Shown here in pieces: positions 22,812 to 31,007 of a DNA stretch of 37,812 bases (positions are counted from its first letter, which is position 1; every line of letters starts with the position of its first letter). The position numbers and the translations under genes were made by a program. The notes under the pieces were generated by a model, which was not told where the DNA came from, did no database searches, and was given only the letters and a program-made list of their open reading frames with translations. Source of the stretch: JAJUFS01 sp036381175 (GTDB lineage Bacteria > Pseudomonadota > Gammaproteobacteria > Natronospirales > JAJUFS01); the NCBI GenBank assembly GCA_036381175.1, contig DASVDI010000040.1:1-37812 (forward strand), given 5' to 3'.

Positions 22812-23075
22812 ATGAACGAAAAACCCGAAACCTGGCCTCTCCTCCCTTCCCACTCTTCTTACACCCTCCACGGCATCACCATCGCGCTCGCCGATGCGCT
22901 TCATCATGAAGTCACCTACAACGTCTCTCCACGCACACTCCTGAAAGTGCACGGCCTCGCCACCGCCGCGGAAGCGTTCGCGAATGAACTGGCGCATTTC
23001 TTCGGCAGCCAGAGCGGCGAGGATCACGATCATTTGGAGGCCATCCAGCAGCGTTACCTGGAGAACCCTGAATGA
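22812..23075 (+). CDS. Hypothetical 87-residue protein
   Basis: This 87-residue protein has no recognised domain. It starts with an ATG six bases after AGGAAG. It contains one helix-like stretch (about 40-70, LLKVHGLATAAEAFANELAHFF) and an acidic C-terminal part (GEDHDHLEAIQQRYLEN). It lies directly before the palindrome of the MNT/HEPN pair, 24 bases upstream. It could be a third member of that unit, but this is only a guess from position. Confidence 0.55.
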   Translation: MNEKPETWPLLPSHSSYTLHGITIALADALHHEVTYNVSPRTLLKVHGLATAAEAFANELAHFFGSQSGEDHDHLEAIQQRYLENPE

Positions 23076-23099
23076 TCCGTTCCTGCCACCGCACTTGAT

Positions 23100-23139
23100 T
23101 GTGCCCATTTTGGGCATTAACATGCCCAAAATGGGCACA
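23100..23139 (+). promoter_or_regulatory. Perfect 40-bp palindrome over the MNT start codon
   Basis: The arms are 18 bp each with a TAAC spacer. Each arm contains its own inner dyad, TGCCCA-TTT-TGGGCA at 23102-23116 and TGCCCA-AAA-TGGGCA at 23123-23137, spaced 21 bp, about two helical turns. The start codon ATG at 23122 lies at the edge of the second inner dyad. It probably acts both as a DNA operator and, if transcribed, as an mRNA hairpin hiding the start. Confidence 0.85.
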
Positions 23140-23781
23140 GAAACAACCAGCCTCACGGACGCATTGTTCACCCGCACCCAGGCGCGGGTGCTTGGCCTGT
23201 TGTTCACCCATCCGGACCAAAGCTTTCACCTGAATCGCATCGTCAGGCTTGCGGGCGTCGGCAGCGGCGCCGTGCGTCGCGACCTCGACCGGCTGGTTTC
23301 CGCCGGCCTTGTTATCCGAAAGCGCCTCGGAAACCAGGTGCATTACCAGGCCGATTCGGCGTCCATCGTGTTCGAGGAATTGCGCGGACTGATAATCAAG
23401 ACGGCCGGCGTGGCGGATGTGCTGCGAAACGCGCTGGCACCATTGGCAGGTGAGATCGAAACGGCGTTCATCTACGGATCGATTGCGAAGGGCGAAGACC
23501 ACGCACGCAGCGACATCGACGTGATGGTGATTTCGGACCGCATCGATTACACCGATTTACTGAAGCAACTGGACGCCTGCGACGAACAACTGGGCCGCCC
23601 GATCAATCCCGTGCTTTACTCGCCTGCGGATTTCCTGCGCAAGCGCAAGGAAACGAAATTCCTGCAACGCGTGCTGAACCAGGCGCGCATTCATCTCATC
23701 GGCAAGGAGCTTGATGATGAAATCCCTCGAAAACCTTCAAAAGACCCGTCAACTGAAAGCGGAACCCGCAAACGCGGATGA
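23122..23781 (+). CDS. Winged-helix / MNT nucleotidyltransferase (antitoxin-like)
   Basis: This 219-residue protein has an N-terminal winged helix (about 15-80, FHLNRIVRLAGVGSGAVRRDLDRL) and a minimal nucleotidyltransferase domain with YGSIAKGEDHARSDIDVMV (G119, S120, D131, D133). In type VII toxin-antitoxin pairs an MNT domain AMPylates a HEPN toxin. The HEPN gene follows with a 68-base overlap. The N-terminal wHTH makes this an operator-binding antitoxin candidate, and the palindrome at 23100-23139 is the likely target. The start could be the ATG at 23122 or 23131, both inside the palindrome; no ribosome binding site is obvious. Confidence 0.85.
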   Translation: MPKMGTETTSLTDALFTRTQARVLGLLFTHPDQSFHLNRIVRLAGVGSGAVRRDLDRLVSAGLVIRKRLGNQVHYQADSASIVFEELRGLIIKTAGVADVLRNALAPLAGEIETAFIYGSIAKGEDHARSDIDVMVISDRIDYTDLLKQLDACDEQLGRPINPVLYSPADFLRKRKETKFLQRVLNQARIHLIGKELDDEIPRKPSKDPSTESGTRKRG

Positions 23782-24136
23782 CATTCGCCGCATGATTCAT
23801 TTCGCCGAAATGCGATTGGATGATGCCGAAAACGCCGCGCTCTCCTATGCCAGCCGCTTCGACCTCGCTTACAACGCGGCACATGGCCTCGCCTTGGCGG
23901 CGTTGCGAAGCTGCGGTTACCGCTCGGACAGCCGCTACATTGTCTTTCAATGCCTGCCGCATACGCTCGGATACGAATCCGATGAGTGGCGATTGTTTGA
24001 TCTCGCACACCGCCGTCGCAACCTCGCCGAATACGAGGGCGACTGGGATGAAGATGAGGGGTTTCTTGGGCAGTTGATTGCGGCGACTCGACGGCTGCTC
24101 GAAGCGACGCAAGCATTTTCAGGGAAAGCGGACTGA
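23714..24136 (+). CDS. HEPN-domain protein (toxin-like partner)
   Basis: This 140-residue all-helical protein has the HEPN layout: IRRMIHFAEMRLDDAENAALSYASRFDLAYNAAHGLALAALR, then FDLAHRRRNLAEYEGDWDED. The RRRN-x-A-EY segment is the variant of the HEPN RNase motif RxxxxH seen in some HEPN families; a canonical RxxxxH histidine is absent. AGGAG precedes the ATG. It overlaps the MNT gene by 68 bases. Toxin activity by RNA cleavage is inferred from the pairing and not demonstrated by the motif alone. Confidence 0.82.
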   Translation: MMKSLENLQKTRQLKAEPANADDIRRMIHFAEMRLDDAENAALSYASRFDLAYNAAHGLALAALRSCGYRSDSRYIVFQCLPHTLGYESDEWRLFDLAHRRRNLAEYEGDWDEDEGFLGQLIAATRRLLEATQAFSGKAD

Positions 24137-24205
24137 CACCGGAGTACCGCTTCGTAGGGGTTTCGTCCTATTGCCCGCCGCAGGTGCTTGAACCGTAATG
24201 GATTG

Positions 24206-24784
24206 ATGCCCGAATTCCTGCAGCCGCTGGTGGACGCGGTGTCACACCGCCCCTATCTCTTTATCTTCATCGGCCTCCTCATCGCGGGCGAGCTGGTGCT
24301 GCTGCCGGCGATTTATCTCGCGGTAACGGGACACCTCGAGCTTGAGTGGGTGGCGTTGATCGCCATCGCGGCGATGGGGATTTCGGATCTCGTCTGGTAT
24401 TACCTCGGGCGCGCGCTGCCGCGCGAGCGGCTCTCGCGCATCGGGCGGATCGATCGCGCGATGAATCGCCTTGATGTGCTCTACGCGCGGCGCGGGCCGC
24501 AAATCCTCATCGGCTCGAAATTCGTCTACGGCACGCGCACGGCAGCGCAAGTGCTCGCCGGAACCAACGCGATGCCGGTCTCGATGTATCTCATGGCAAA
24601 CACGATCGGCATTGTGCTGCTGGTGGCTGTGCTGTGCGCGCTCGGTTACGCGGTGCGCGGAACCATCTCGCGGCTGGAGGATGTTGTCGGACAGATGCAG
24701 GTCGCGTTCCTGGTGTTCGTGGTGCTCGCGGTGGCAATCCAGCTTGTGGCCACGAAAATGTTACGCGCGCGGTGGTTTCGGTAA
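24206..24784 (+). CDS. DedA/SNARE-associated membrane protein
   Basis: This 192-residue membrane protein has about four to five helices and the DedA-type pattern: IAGELVLLPAIYLAV near the N terminus, MGISDLVWYYLGRAL (the GxxxGR-like segment), and SKFVYGTRTAAQVLAG as the conserved re-entrant region. DedA members move phospholipids or undecaprenyl phosphate across the membrane. The stop overlaps the start of the glycosyltransferase gene (TAATG), so the two are coupled. The TTG at 24188 is an alternative start. Confidence 0.82.
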   Translation: MPEFLQPLVDAVSHRPYLFIFIGLLIAGELVLLPAIYLAVTGHLELEWVALIAIAAMGISDLVWYYLGRALPRERLSRIGRIDRAMNRLDVLYARRGPQILIGSKFVYGTRTAAQVLAGTNAMPVSMYLMANTIGIVLLVAVLCALGYAVRGTISRLEDVVGQMQVAFLVFVVLAVAIQLVATKMLRARWFR

Positions 24785-25512
24785 TGGCCCAAGTAATGAT
24801 TACCGTAATCATCCCCGCGTTCGACGAGGCGGCGACCATCGCACAGAAGGTCGCCGAGGTGATCGGGCATCCCTCAGTGCGCGAGGTGATTGTTGTTGAT
24901 GATGGCTCGAACGATGCAACCGCCGCACTCGCAAAAGCCGCCGGTGCGCGCGTGATCCGTCACGCCGAGAACGGCGGCAAAGCGGGCGCGCTGGACGCCG
25001 GTGTTGCGGCGTCTTCCGAAAAAATTCTTCTGTTCCTGGATGCGGATGTGACGGGCTACACGCACGCCATGCTGTCGCGAATCATCGATCCGGTGGTGTC
25101 AGGACGCTACGAGATGTTCGTCGGCATTCGCGCAAGGCGCACGATCTGGCTGAACCGCATCCTGCATTTCTTCCCAATTCTCGGCGGGGAACGCGCGCTG
25201 ACACGCGCGTTGTGGCAGTCGATTCCGCACGATCACAAGCAGGGCTTCAAGATCGAGATCGCGATGAACTACGGCGCGAAATGGACCGGCAAGGGCATGG
25301 GATTCGCGCTGATCCCCGGAACGAATCACCGCATCAAGGAAAAGAAATACGGTCTGCTTGTCGGCCTCATCCGGCGCATCGACATGTTTCGCCAGGTGAT
25401 CGTGATTTCATTCCGGCTGTACATCATTGGTTACGTCGTTCGCCTCGCAAGAAAGATGCAAGACAGGTTGCGATCAAAGCGAACCAAGCCCGGGCCGGAA
25501 TCCCTGCACTGA
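24784..25512 (+). CDS. Family 2 glycosyltransferase
   Basis: This 242-residue protein is a GT-A fold glycosyltransferase: VIIPAFDEAATI, IVVDDGSNDATA and ILLFLDADV (the DxD metal site). The acceptor part has ARRTIWLNRILHFFPILGGERAL and an amphipathic C-terminal region (VIVISFRLYIIGYVVRLARKM) that may sit on the membrane. The nucleotide sugar is unknown. Its TAATG coupling to a DedA gene suggests a joint task at a lipid carrier such as undecaprenyl phosphate. It is convergent with the next gene, and only four bases separate them. Confidence 0.87.
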   Translation: MAQVMITVIIPAFDEAATIAQKVAEVIGHPSVREVIVVDDGSNDATAALAKAAGARVIRHAENGGKAGALDAGVAASSEKILLFLDADVTGYTHAMLSRIIDPVVSGRYEMFVGIRARRTIWLNRILHFFPILGGERALTRALWQSIPHDHKQGFKIEIAMNYGAKWTGKGMGFALIPGTNHRIKEKKYGLLVGLIRRIDMFRQVIVISFRLYIIGYVVRLARKMQDRLRSKRTKPGPESLH

Positions 25513-25516
25513 CGAA

Positions 25517-26899
25517 TCAGATGAATCCGAACATCGGCGGAAACAAGACCACAACAATCGCCGCCCAGATTGCATACACCGGCAAGTAATCTGTCTGCCA
25601 CTTTTCAAGCCGCGTGAACGATCCGCGCCCGCGCAAGAAACGAATGTAAAGCACCGCGGACCACGCGAGATTCACGAGAAGAATCACGTTCTCGCCGAGT
25701 GCCGCCACGCGGTTCGGGGTGAAGCCGAATTCCGCGATACGCTCAGCAATCGCCCACAACGCGACCGCGTCCACAAGCAACGCGCTGACCACGAGCACAA
25801 CCTGCATCACATCGAACACGCCAGGCGGCGATTGCGGATCGCGCGCGGAAACGGAATAAAGCAACAGCGCCACCACCACCGCGAGCAGCAGATCGAACGC
25901 AATGAGCATGAGCCGCTCGATATCGACGCCGTGCCCGGTGAAGATCAGCGTGGCGAGGAAGGTAATAAGCAATGCCGCGAAGAGTGGCGTGAAAAGGCGC
26001 GTGAGCACCGGCGCCATGTTCTCGATCACGCTCTGCTTGGCCTCCACCAGCCAGGAAGCAATCACGACTGCGCCCATCGCGCCACACGGCAGCAGCCACA
26101 ATTCCAGGAACGGCTCGGCGTCGATCCCGATGGCGTGAAAGATCATCATCATGAAACCGGTGAACACCGCGCCGCCGAGCGCAATCAGCACGTAATAAAT
26201 GAACAGCTCGCCCGAGAAACGGATGAAATCCATGCGCCCGGCGACTTCACCCCACCGCCCGCCAGCGTACGCGATTCCGACCACCAGCCACAGCGCGATC
26301 GGCAGGTGCAAAATCGTGAGCACTTCCGTTGAGCCGCCGGGTTCGAACGAAAAAATGTTGGCGAACACAGCCGCCGCGACAAAGGCGACAACCAGCGAAT
26401 GGACAACGTGCGGATCAAGCTGCCGTTTCCACGCGAAATAACCGGTCAGCAGCGGCAGCACGAACAGGCTCAGGTTGCGCGCGTAGAACTCCGGATTGCC
26501 GGCGTACTCCGCACCCAGGTGAACGCCGAACAGCGCCGGCAATTTGATGGCCACGGCCGCGGCCACTGCAAGACAAAACGCAACGATGGCATCTTTCTGG
26601 CTGCCGGCTTGCCGCTCGGGGGAATCGGCGGGCGCAACGACAAGCTGCTTCCACAGGCGATCCGAATGCTCGCGCGCGAACTCACGCGAAAGCGTGTCGA
26701 GATCGCCCATGCGCTTCACGGCAACAAGAAAGGCCTCATCGGCATCAAGCCCCGAATCCGTCAGCCCCGTGATCTGCTCGCGCAGATGATCTTCCAGCTC
26801 CGCGATATCGACGGCGTGGATCGCCTGGCGGCGGCGAAGGTAATTCCGCCATTGATCGATCTGTTGCTCGAGCGATACCGAATTTCCCTGACCGGACAT
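25517..26899 (-). CDS. Multi-pass membrane protein with permease prefix domain
   Basis: This 460-residue protein begins with a soluble prefix (about 9-80, LEQQIDQWRNYLRRRQAI, DIAELEDHLREQITGL) of the 'permease prefix domain' type, which is found before ABC permease domains and in similar membrane proteins. About ten hydrophobic helices follow (from about 105 to 455). It has no transporter signature. The ATG at 26899 lies two bases after the PadR stop, so the two are translationally coupled, and PadR is the likely regulator. The pairing of PadR and prefix-domain membrane proteins is common. Confidence 0.82.
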   Translation of the reverse strand: MSGQGNSVSLEQQIDQWRNYLRRRQAIHAVDIAELEDHLREQITGLTDSGLDADEAFLVAVKRMGDLDTLSREFAREHSDRLWKQLVVAPADSPERQAGSQKDAIVAFCLAVAAAVAIKLPALFGVHLGAEYAGNPEFYARNLSLFVLPLLTGYFAWKRQLDPHVVHSLVVAFVAAAVFANIFSFEPGGSTEVLTILHLPIALWLVVGIAYAGGRWGEVAGRMDFIRFSGELFIYYVLIALGGAVFTGFMMMIFHAIGIDAEPFLELWLLPCGAMGAVVIASWLVEAKQSVIENMAPVLTRLFTPLFAALLITFLATLIFTGHGVDIERLMLIAFDLLLAVVVALLLYSVSARDPQSPPGVFDVMQVVLVVSALLVDAVALWAIAERIAEFGFTPNRVAALGENVILLVNLAWSAVLYIRFLRGRGSFTRLEKWQTDYLPVYAIWAAIVVVLFPPMFGFI

Positions 26900-26901
26900 T
26901 T

Positions 26902-27261
26902 TCACACTCCCCCCAAAAGTGGCGACGCGTGCGGAAGCATTTTCCAGATGCCGCGCAGCGTCTCGTCGACCGCCTGCCATTGCCGGCGTTCCTCCGCGAA
27001 CTGTTTCCTGCCCCCGGACGTGATCCGGTAGTACTTGCGGCGGCGGCCGGTCTCGGCGGTTTCCCAGCGCGCCTCGATGTGCCCGAGCCGCTCAAGCCGG
27101 TGCAGGACCGGGTAAAGCATCCCGTCCGTCCACGCCATGCGCCCGCCGGACAATTCCCGCACGCGCTTGATGATGGCGTAACCGTAGCTGTCCCCTTCCG
27201 CCAGGATCGCGAGAACGATCGGCGTCGAGGACGCGGCAATGAGGTCCTTGTTGATCTCCAT
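26902..27261 (-). CDS. PadR-family transcriptional regulator
   Basis: This 119-residue protein is a PadR winged helix: LIAASSTPIVLAILAEGDSYGYAIIKRV at the start, then TDGMLYPVLHRLERLGHIEARWE and the wing ETGRRRKYYRITSGG. The short C-terminal helix (about 85-110) would dimerise. It is divergent from the ABC-F gene. Three 15-bp direct repeats lie 30-65 bases upstream of its start. Confidence 0.93.
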   Translation of the reverse strand: MEINKDLIAASSTPIVLAILAEGDSYGYAIIKRVRELSGGRMAWTDGMLYPVLHRLERLGHIEARWETAETGRRRKYYRITSGGRKQFAEERRQWQAVDETLRGIWKMLPHASPLLGGV

Positions 27262-27290
27262 TTTCAGCCCTTGTGCAGTGCGGCCCGCTC

Positions 27291-27326
27291 ATACATAGCA
27301 GATCTATACATGACAGCTTTATACAT
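27291..27326 (-). promoter_or_regulatory. Three 15-bp direct repeats before padR-like gene
   Basis: ATACAT starts at 27291, 27306 and 27321, exactly 15 bp apart. The first two full units read ATACAT-NN-CAG-N-T-N-T. They lie between the PadR start (27261) and the ABC-F gene, and the reverse strand of the units gives ATGTAT, as in known PadR boxes. The likely reading is a PadR operator array. Confidence 0.65.
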
Positions 27327-27474
27327 CGCGGCATCAGGTGTGGCAAGACCGAAATTGAAGCTCGGGCGATCTGTTAGAATCCGCCCCCGTTTCGCCGCTA
27401 TCCAACGGCGAAAACCTCCAACAGTCAGCAACGAACCCTCGTCCGAGACGAGCGGCGCAGGCGCAACGCACTCC

Positions 27475-29379
27475 ATGATCCAGTTTTCCAACATCACGCT
27501 CCGGCGCGGCACCGACGCGCTGCTCGACAACACCGGCGCTACGATTTTCCCCGGCCACAAGGTCGGGCTCGTCGGCGCGAACGGCACCGGCAAGAGTTCG
27601 CTGTTCGCGCTGCTTCGCGGCGAGCTGACGCTTGATGCGGGTTCGCTGTCGATCCCGGACGGCTGGGTCGTCGCGCACATGGCACAGGAGTTCACGGATC
27701 TCGACCGCCCGGCGATCGAATTTGTGCTGGATGGCGACAAGGAATTCCGTGCGGCGGAAAAGGCGATTGAAAAAACCGCGAACGAGGCGAATGGCGACGC
27801 CATCGCGCGTGCGCACCTTCGCTACGAGAATGCGAACGGCTACACCGCGCGGGCGCGTGCCGGCGAGTTGCTGAACGGTCTCGGTTTCGCAGCCGCGGAG
27901 CACGAGAAAAACGTCGGCGAATTTTCCGGCGGCTGGCGCGTGCGCCTCGGCCTCGCGCAGGCGTTGATGTGTCCGTCCGATCTGTTGTTGCTTGATGAGC
28001 CCACCAACCATCTCGATCTCGAAGCGGTGCTGTGGCTGGAGGAATGGCTGAAGCGTTACCGCGGCACCTTGCTGCTCGTTTCGCATGACCGGGAATTTCT
28101 TGACGGCGTGGTGGACGAGATCCTGCACATCGAGCAGGAAAAACTGAATCACTACACCGGCGGCTACAGCGATTTCGAACGCCAGCGCGCCGCGAACCTC
28201 GCGCGCCAGCAAGGCATGTTCGAGAAACAGCAGCGCGAAATCGCGCACATGCAGAAATTCGTCGATCGCTTTCGCGCGAAGGCTTCCAAGGCGAAGGCCG
28301 CGCAAAGCCGCATCAAGGCGATGGAACGCATGGAACGGCTCGCGCCCGCGCACGTCGATTCACCGTTTCATTTCGCGTTCCCGGAATCGCCCGAAGCCGG
28401 CAATCCGCTGATCAAGCTTGATGACGTGAGTCTCGGTTACGGTGATAAATCAATATTGAGCGGCGTCACGCTGAGCGTCGCGCCGGGCGATCGCATCGGC
28501 CTGCTCGGGCCGAACGGCGCGGGCAAATCCACCTTCGTTCGCGCGCTTGCGGGTGACCTGGAACCGAAGGCCGGCGAGATTCTCATGGGCGCGAACGTGC
28601 GCATGGGTTACTTCGCGCAGCACCAGCTTGAGCAGCTCGATCTGAAAGCGAGCCCGCTGCTGCATCTCAAGCGCCTCTCGCCGAATGCGAGCGAACAGAA
28701 AATACGGCGCTTCCTCGGCGGTTTTGATTTTCGCGGCGACATGGCAACCGATCCTGTCGGCCCGCGTTCCGGCGGCGAGAAAGCGCGTCTCGTGCTTGCG
28801 CTGCTCACCTGGCAGGCGCCGAACATTCTCCTGCTTGACGAGCCGACCAACCATCTCGATCTCGACATGCGCCACGCATTGACGATGGCCTTGCAGGGTT
28901 TCGAGGGTGCGGTCATCACCGTCTCGCATGATCGTCACCTGCTTGAAAATACCGTCAACAATTTTCTGCTTGTTGCGAATGGCCAGGTGCGCGACTTCGA
29001 CGGCGATCTCGACGATTACAAGCAATGGCTGAACCGCGAAAGGCTGGATGCGAAAAATGGCAAGCCCGCCTCAACCAGCAATTCCGCCGCAACGCCCATC
29101 AACAAGAAAGCTGCGCGAAAAGCCGCTGCCGACGAACGCGCCGCGCTTCAATCCTTGCGGAACAAATCGAAACGCGTGATGGACAAGCTCGAAGCGCACA
29201 GCGCAAAGCTGAAAGACATCGAACAGGCGCTTGCCGATTCCTCGCTTTACCAGGCAGAAGGAAAATCGCGCCTGGAATCCTTGCTCAAGCAGCAGGCGGC
29301 ATTGCGCAAGGAAATCGAAACGCTGGAACTTGAATGGGCGCAAATAGAAGAAGAAATCGAGATGAAATCCCCGGCATAA
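27475..29379 (+). CDS. yheS: ABC-F ATPase, YheS-like
   Basis: This 634-residue protein has two ABC ATPase cassettes without membrane domains. Cassette one has GANGTGKS (34-41), FSGGWRVRLGLAQAL and LLLLDEPTNHLD. Cassette two has GPNGAGKST, RSGGEKARLVLALL and ILLLDEPTNHLD. The linker between them has the ABC-F P-site tip region (AKAAQSRIKAMERMERL). A coiled C-terminal tail (about 555-634) is rich in Lys, Ala and Glu. ABC-F proteins act on stalled ribosomes. The length and layout match YheS. The ATG at 27475 is chosen because the upstream extension is not conserved in the family; the ribosome binding site is weak. Confidence 0.93.
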   Translation: MIQFSNITLRRGTDALLDNTGATIFPGHKVGLVGANGTGKSSLFALLRGELTLDAGSLSIPDGWVVAHMAQEFTDLDRPAIEFVLDGDKEFRAAEKAIEKTANEANGDAIARAHLRYENANGYTARARAGELLNGLGFAAAEHEKNVGEFSGGWRVRLGLAQALMCPSDLLLLDEPTNHLDLEAVLWLEEWLKRYRGTLLLVSHDREFLDGVVDEILHIEQEKLNHYTGGYSDFERQRAANLARQQGMFEKQQREIAHMQKFVDRFRAKASKAKAAQSRIKAMERMERLAPAHVDSPFHFAFPESPEAGNPLIKLDDVSLGYGDKSILSGVTLSVAPGDRIGLLGPNGAGKSTFVRALAGDLEPKAGEILMGANVRMGYFAQHQLEQLDLKASPLLHLKRLSPNASEQKIRRFLGGFDFRGDMATDPVGPRSGGEKARLVLALLTWQAPNILLLDEPTNHLDLDMRHALTMALQGFEGAVITVSHDRHLLENTVNNFLLVANGQVRDFDGDLDDYKQWLNRERLDAKNGKPASTSNSAATPINKKAARKAAADERAALQSLRNKSKRVMDKLEAHSAKLKDIEQALADSSLYQAEGKSRLESLLKQQAALRKEIETLELEWAQIEEEIEMKSPA

Positions 29380-29388
29380 ATCCAAACA

Positions 29389-29442
29389 GTAGCCCGGATG
29401 AAGCGCACGAGGTCCCGGTACTCCGGGAGCGGAATCCGGGCT
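29389..29442. repeat. REP-type palindromic element
   Basis: The element starts GTAGCCCGGATG and ends ATCCGGGCT, so the outer arms pair. An inner hairpin TCCCGGTACTCCGGGA lies between them. The inner hairpin also occurs at 22282, and the outer arm occurs in reverse at 22125 and 22656. Confidence 0.75.
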
Positions 29443-29616
29443 GTTGTCTCGCCATGAAAAACCGACCTGTTCAAAATATCCGTCAAATCCATCGCAACAC
29501 CATCCTCCCGCTTCCACTGTCTGCATTTCCATATTGAAGAATCGCTTCGCGGTAGCCACTTCAACACGTGAAAATTTCATGGCGCCCGCATCGGCGCCGG
29601 ATCAACAGGAGGAGGA

Positions 29617-29847
29617 ATGCTTGAGAAGTTCGTTCGCGAGTACGGCTGGATTCATTTCGGTATCGGCCTGATCGGCAACATCCTGTTTGTCGTGGGAAGT
29701 GCGTATTTCATGTTCTATGGCAACAAGGAAGCCGGCATGCTCGCGTTCTTCGCCGGCAGCGTCGGCTTGCTGCTGGGAAAAATCGGCGAAGCCGTTGCCA
29801 CCGCCGCGGACCACCATTGGAAAATCACCGAGAACAACCAGTCCTGA
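29617..29847 (+). CDS. Small YrhK-like membrane protein
   Basis: This 76-residue protein has an N-terminal REYGWIHFGIGLIGNILFVVGSAYF helix and a second helix (about 42-60, LAFFAGSVGLLLGKIGE), then a charged tail. The two-helix layout with a leading YGWIH recalls YrhK-domain proteins. GGAGGAGGA is a strong ribosome binding site. It is 72 bases before the MBL gene on the same strand. Confidence 0.7.
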   Translation: MLEKFVREYGWIHFGIGLIGNILFVVGSAYFMFYGNKEAGMLAFFAGSVGLLLGKIGEAVATAADHHWKITENNQS

Positions 29848-29919
29848 ACGCGAACATGACGATAAGTGCTTCAACAGTTTTTCCCTTGCGTTTTTGATCT
29901 TCAAACCCAGATATCACGG

Positions 29920-30831
29920 ATGCAAATCCATCATCTCAATGCCGTTTCCACCTGTCCGCTCGGCGGAAAGCTGATGGATGGACGAACAAGTTCTGTGCTT
30001 CAGCGCGGCACGCTCGCCTGTCATTGCCTGCTACTCGAAACAGAAAGCGGACTGGTGCTGCTGGATACCGGACTCGGAATGCGTGACGTCACCGATCCGA
30101 AATCGCGCTTGAGTCATTTCTTTCTCGCGCTGCTTAGCCCGGACTTTCGCGCAGACATGACGGCAGTGCGCCAGGTCGAACGCCTGGGGTTTGACGCGCG
30201 CGACGTGCAACACATCGTGCTTACACATCTCGACTTCGATCACGCCGGCGGTCTGGACGACTTCCCCGAAGCCACCGTTCATCTGATGCAGGATGAACGT
30301 CACCACGCGATGCAACAGGAAACCTGGCTTGATCGGCAGCGCTTTCGGCCACAGCAATGGTCGTCGCGCGATCGCTGGCGCGTTTACCAGCCGGGTGAAG
30401 GCGACACATGGTTCGGCTTCAACGCTGTGCATCGGCTCGAAGGCGTGCCACCGGAAATCGCGCTCGTGCCGCTCATCGGCCACACCTTCGGCCACGCGGG
30501 TATCGCGATCGATACCGGCAAGGGCTGGCTGCTGCAGGCGGGCGACGCGTATTTTTATCATCGCGAGATGGATATCGAATCACCGCACTGCACGCCGGGC
30601 CTGCGCTTTTACCAGAAGATGATGGAAAAAAACCGCAAGGCGCGCCTGTGGAACCAGCAGCGCCTGCGTGATCTCAAACGTGATCACGGCAACGAGGTCG
30701 AAATTCTCTGCTCGCATGACCCGGTGGAATTTGAACGCATTGCAAACCGTCCGATCTTCGAACCCGCCGGACGACGCAGCGCCGTGCGACGGCGCAAGGA
30801 AGTCGCCGGGCAACATGCCATCCGGCCATAG
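29920..30831 (+). CDS. MBL-fold metallohydrolase
   Basis: This 303-residue protein has the metallo-beta-lactamase fold. The first metal motif is LTHLDFDHAGGL (HxDxDH, where the middle His of HxHxDH is Asp, a variant seen in other members), followed by LIGHTFGHAGIAI with a metal His and QAGDAYFY with the bridging Asp. ILCSHDPVEFE supplies the last His. Such proteins include lactonases, glyoxalase II and many others; the substrate is unknown. It has no signal peptide. The ATG at 29920 gives the usual N terminus MQIHHLN. Confidence 0.88.
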   Translation: MQIHHLNAVSTCPLGGKLMDGRTSSVLQRGTLACHCLLLETESGLVLLDTGLGMRDVTDPKSRLSHFFLALLSPDFRADMTAVRQVERLGFDARDVQHIVLTHLDFDHAGGLDDFPEATVHLMQDERHHAMQQETWLDRQRFRPQQWSSRDRWRVYQPGEGDTWFGFNAVHRLEGVPPEIALVPLIGHTFGHAGIAIDTGKGWLLQAGDAYFYHREMDIESPHCTPGLRFYQKMMEKNRKARLWNQQRLRDLKRDHGNEVEILCSHDPVEFERIANRPIFEPAGRRSAVRRRKEVAGQHAIRP

Positions 30832-31007
30832 CATTTCACTCTTGAATTTCTCGCGTCATCGAATCCCGTGGCGCTCCCGGTTCAACCGAATCCTGTAGAT
30901 CCCGAACAGCAAGTTCCGGGGCGTGCAAGAAACCTGCAGGAATCACTGCATGGTTCCACCATCGCGTGCGCGCAAACTTCGAGGTTTGTTGCCTGTGGAG
31001 ATTCATC

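Noticed and set aside
30966..31007. Earlier start for the subtilase
   Set aside because: The ATG at 31008 has GGAG in place and gives a clean signal peptide; the 14 extra residues would spoil it.
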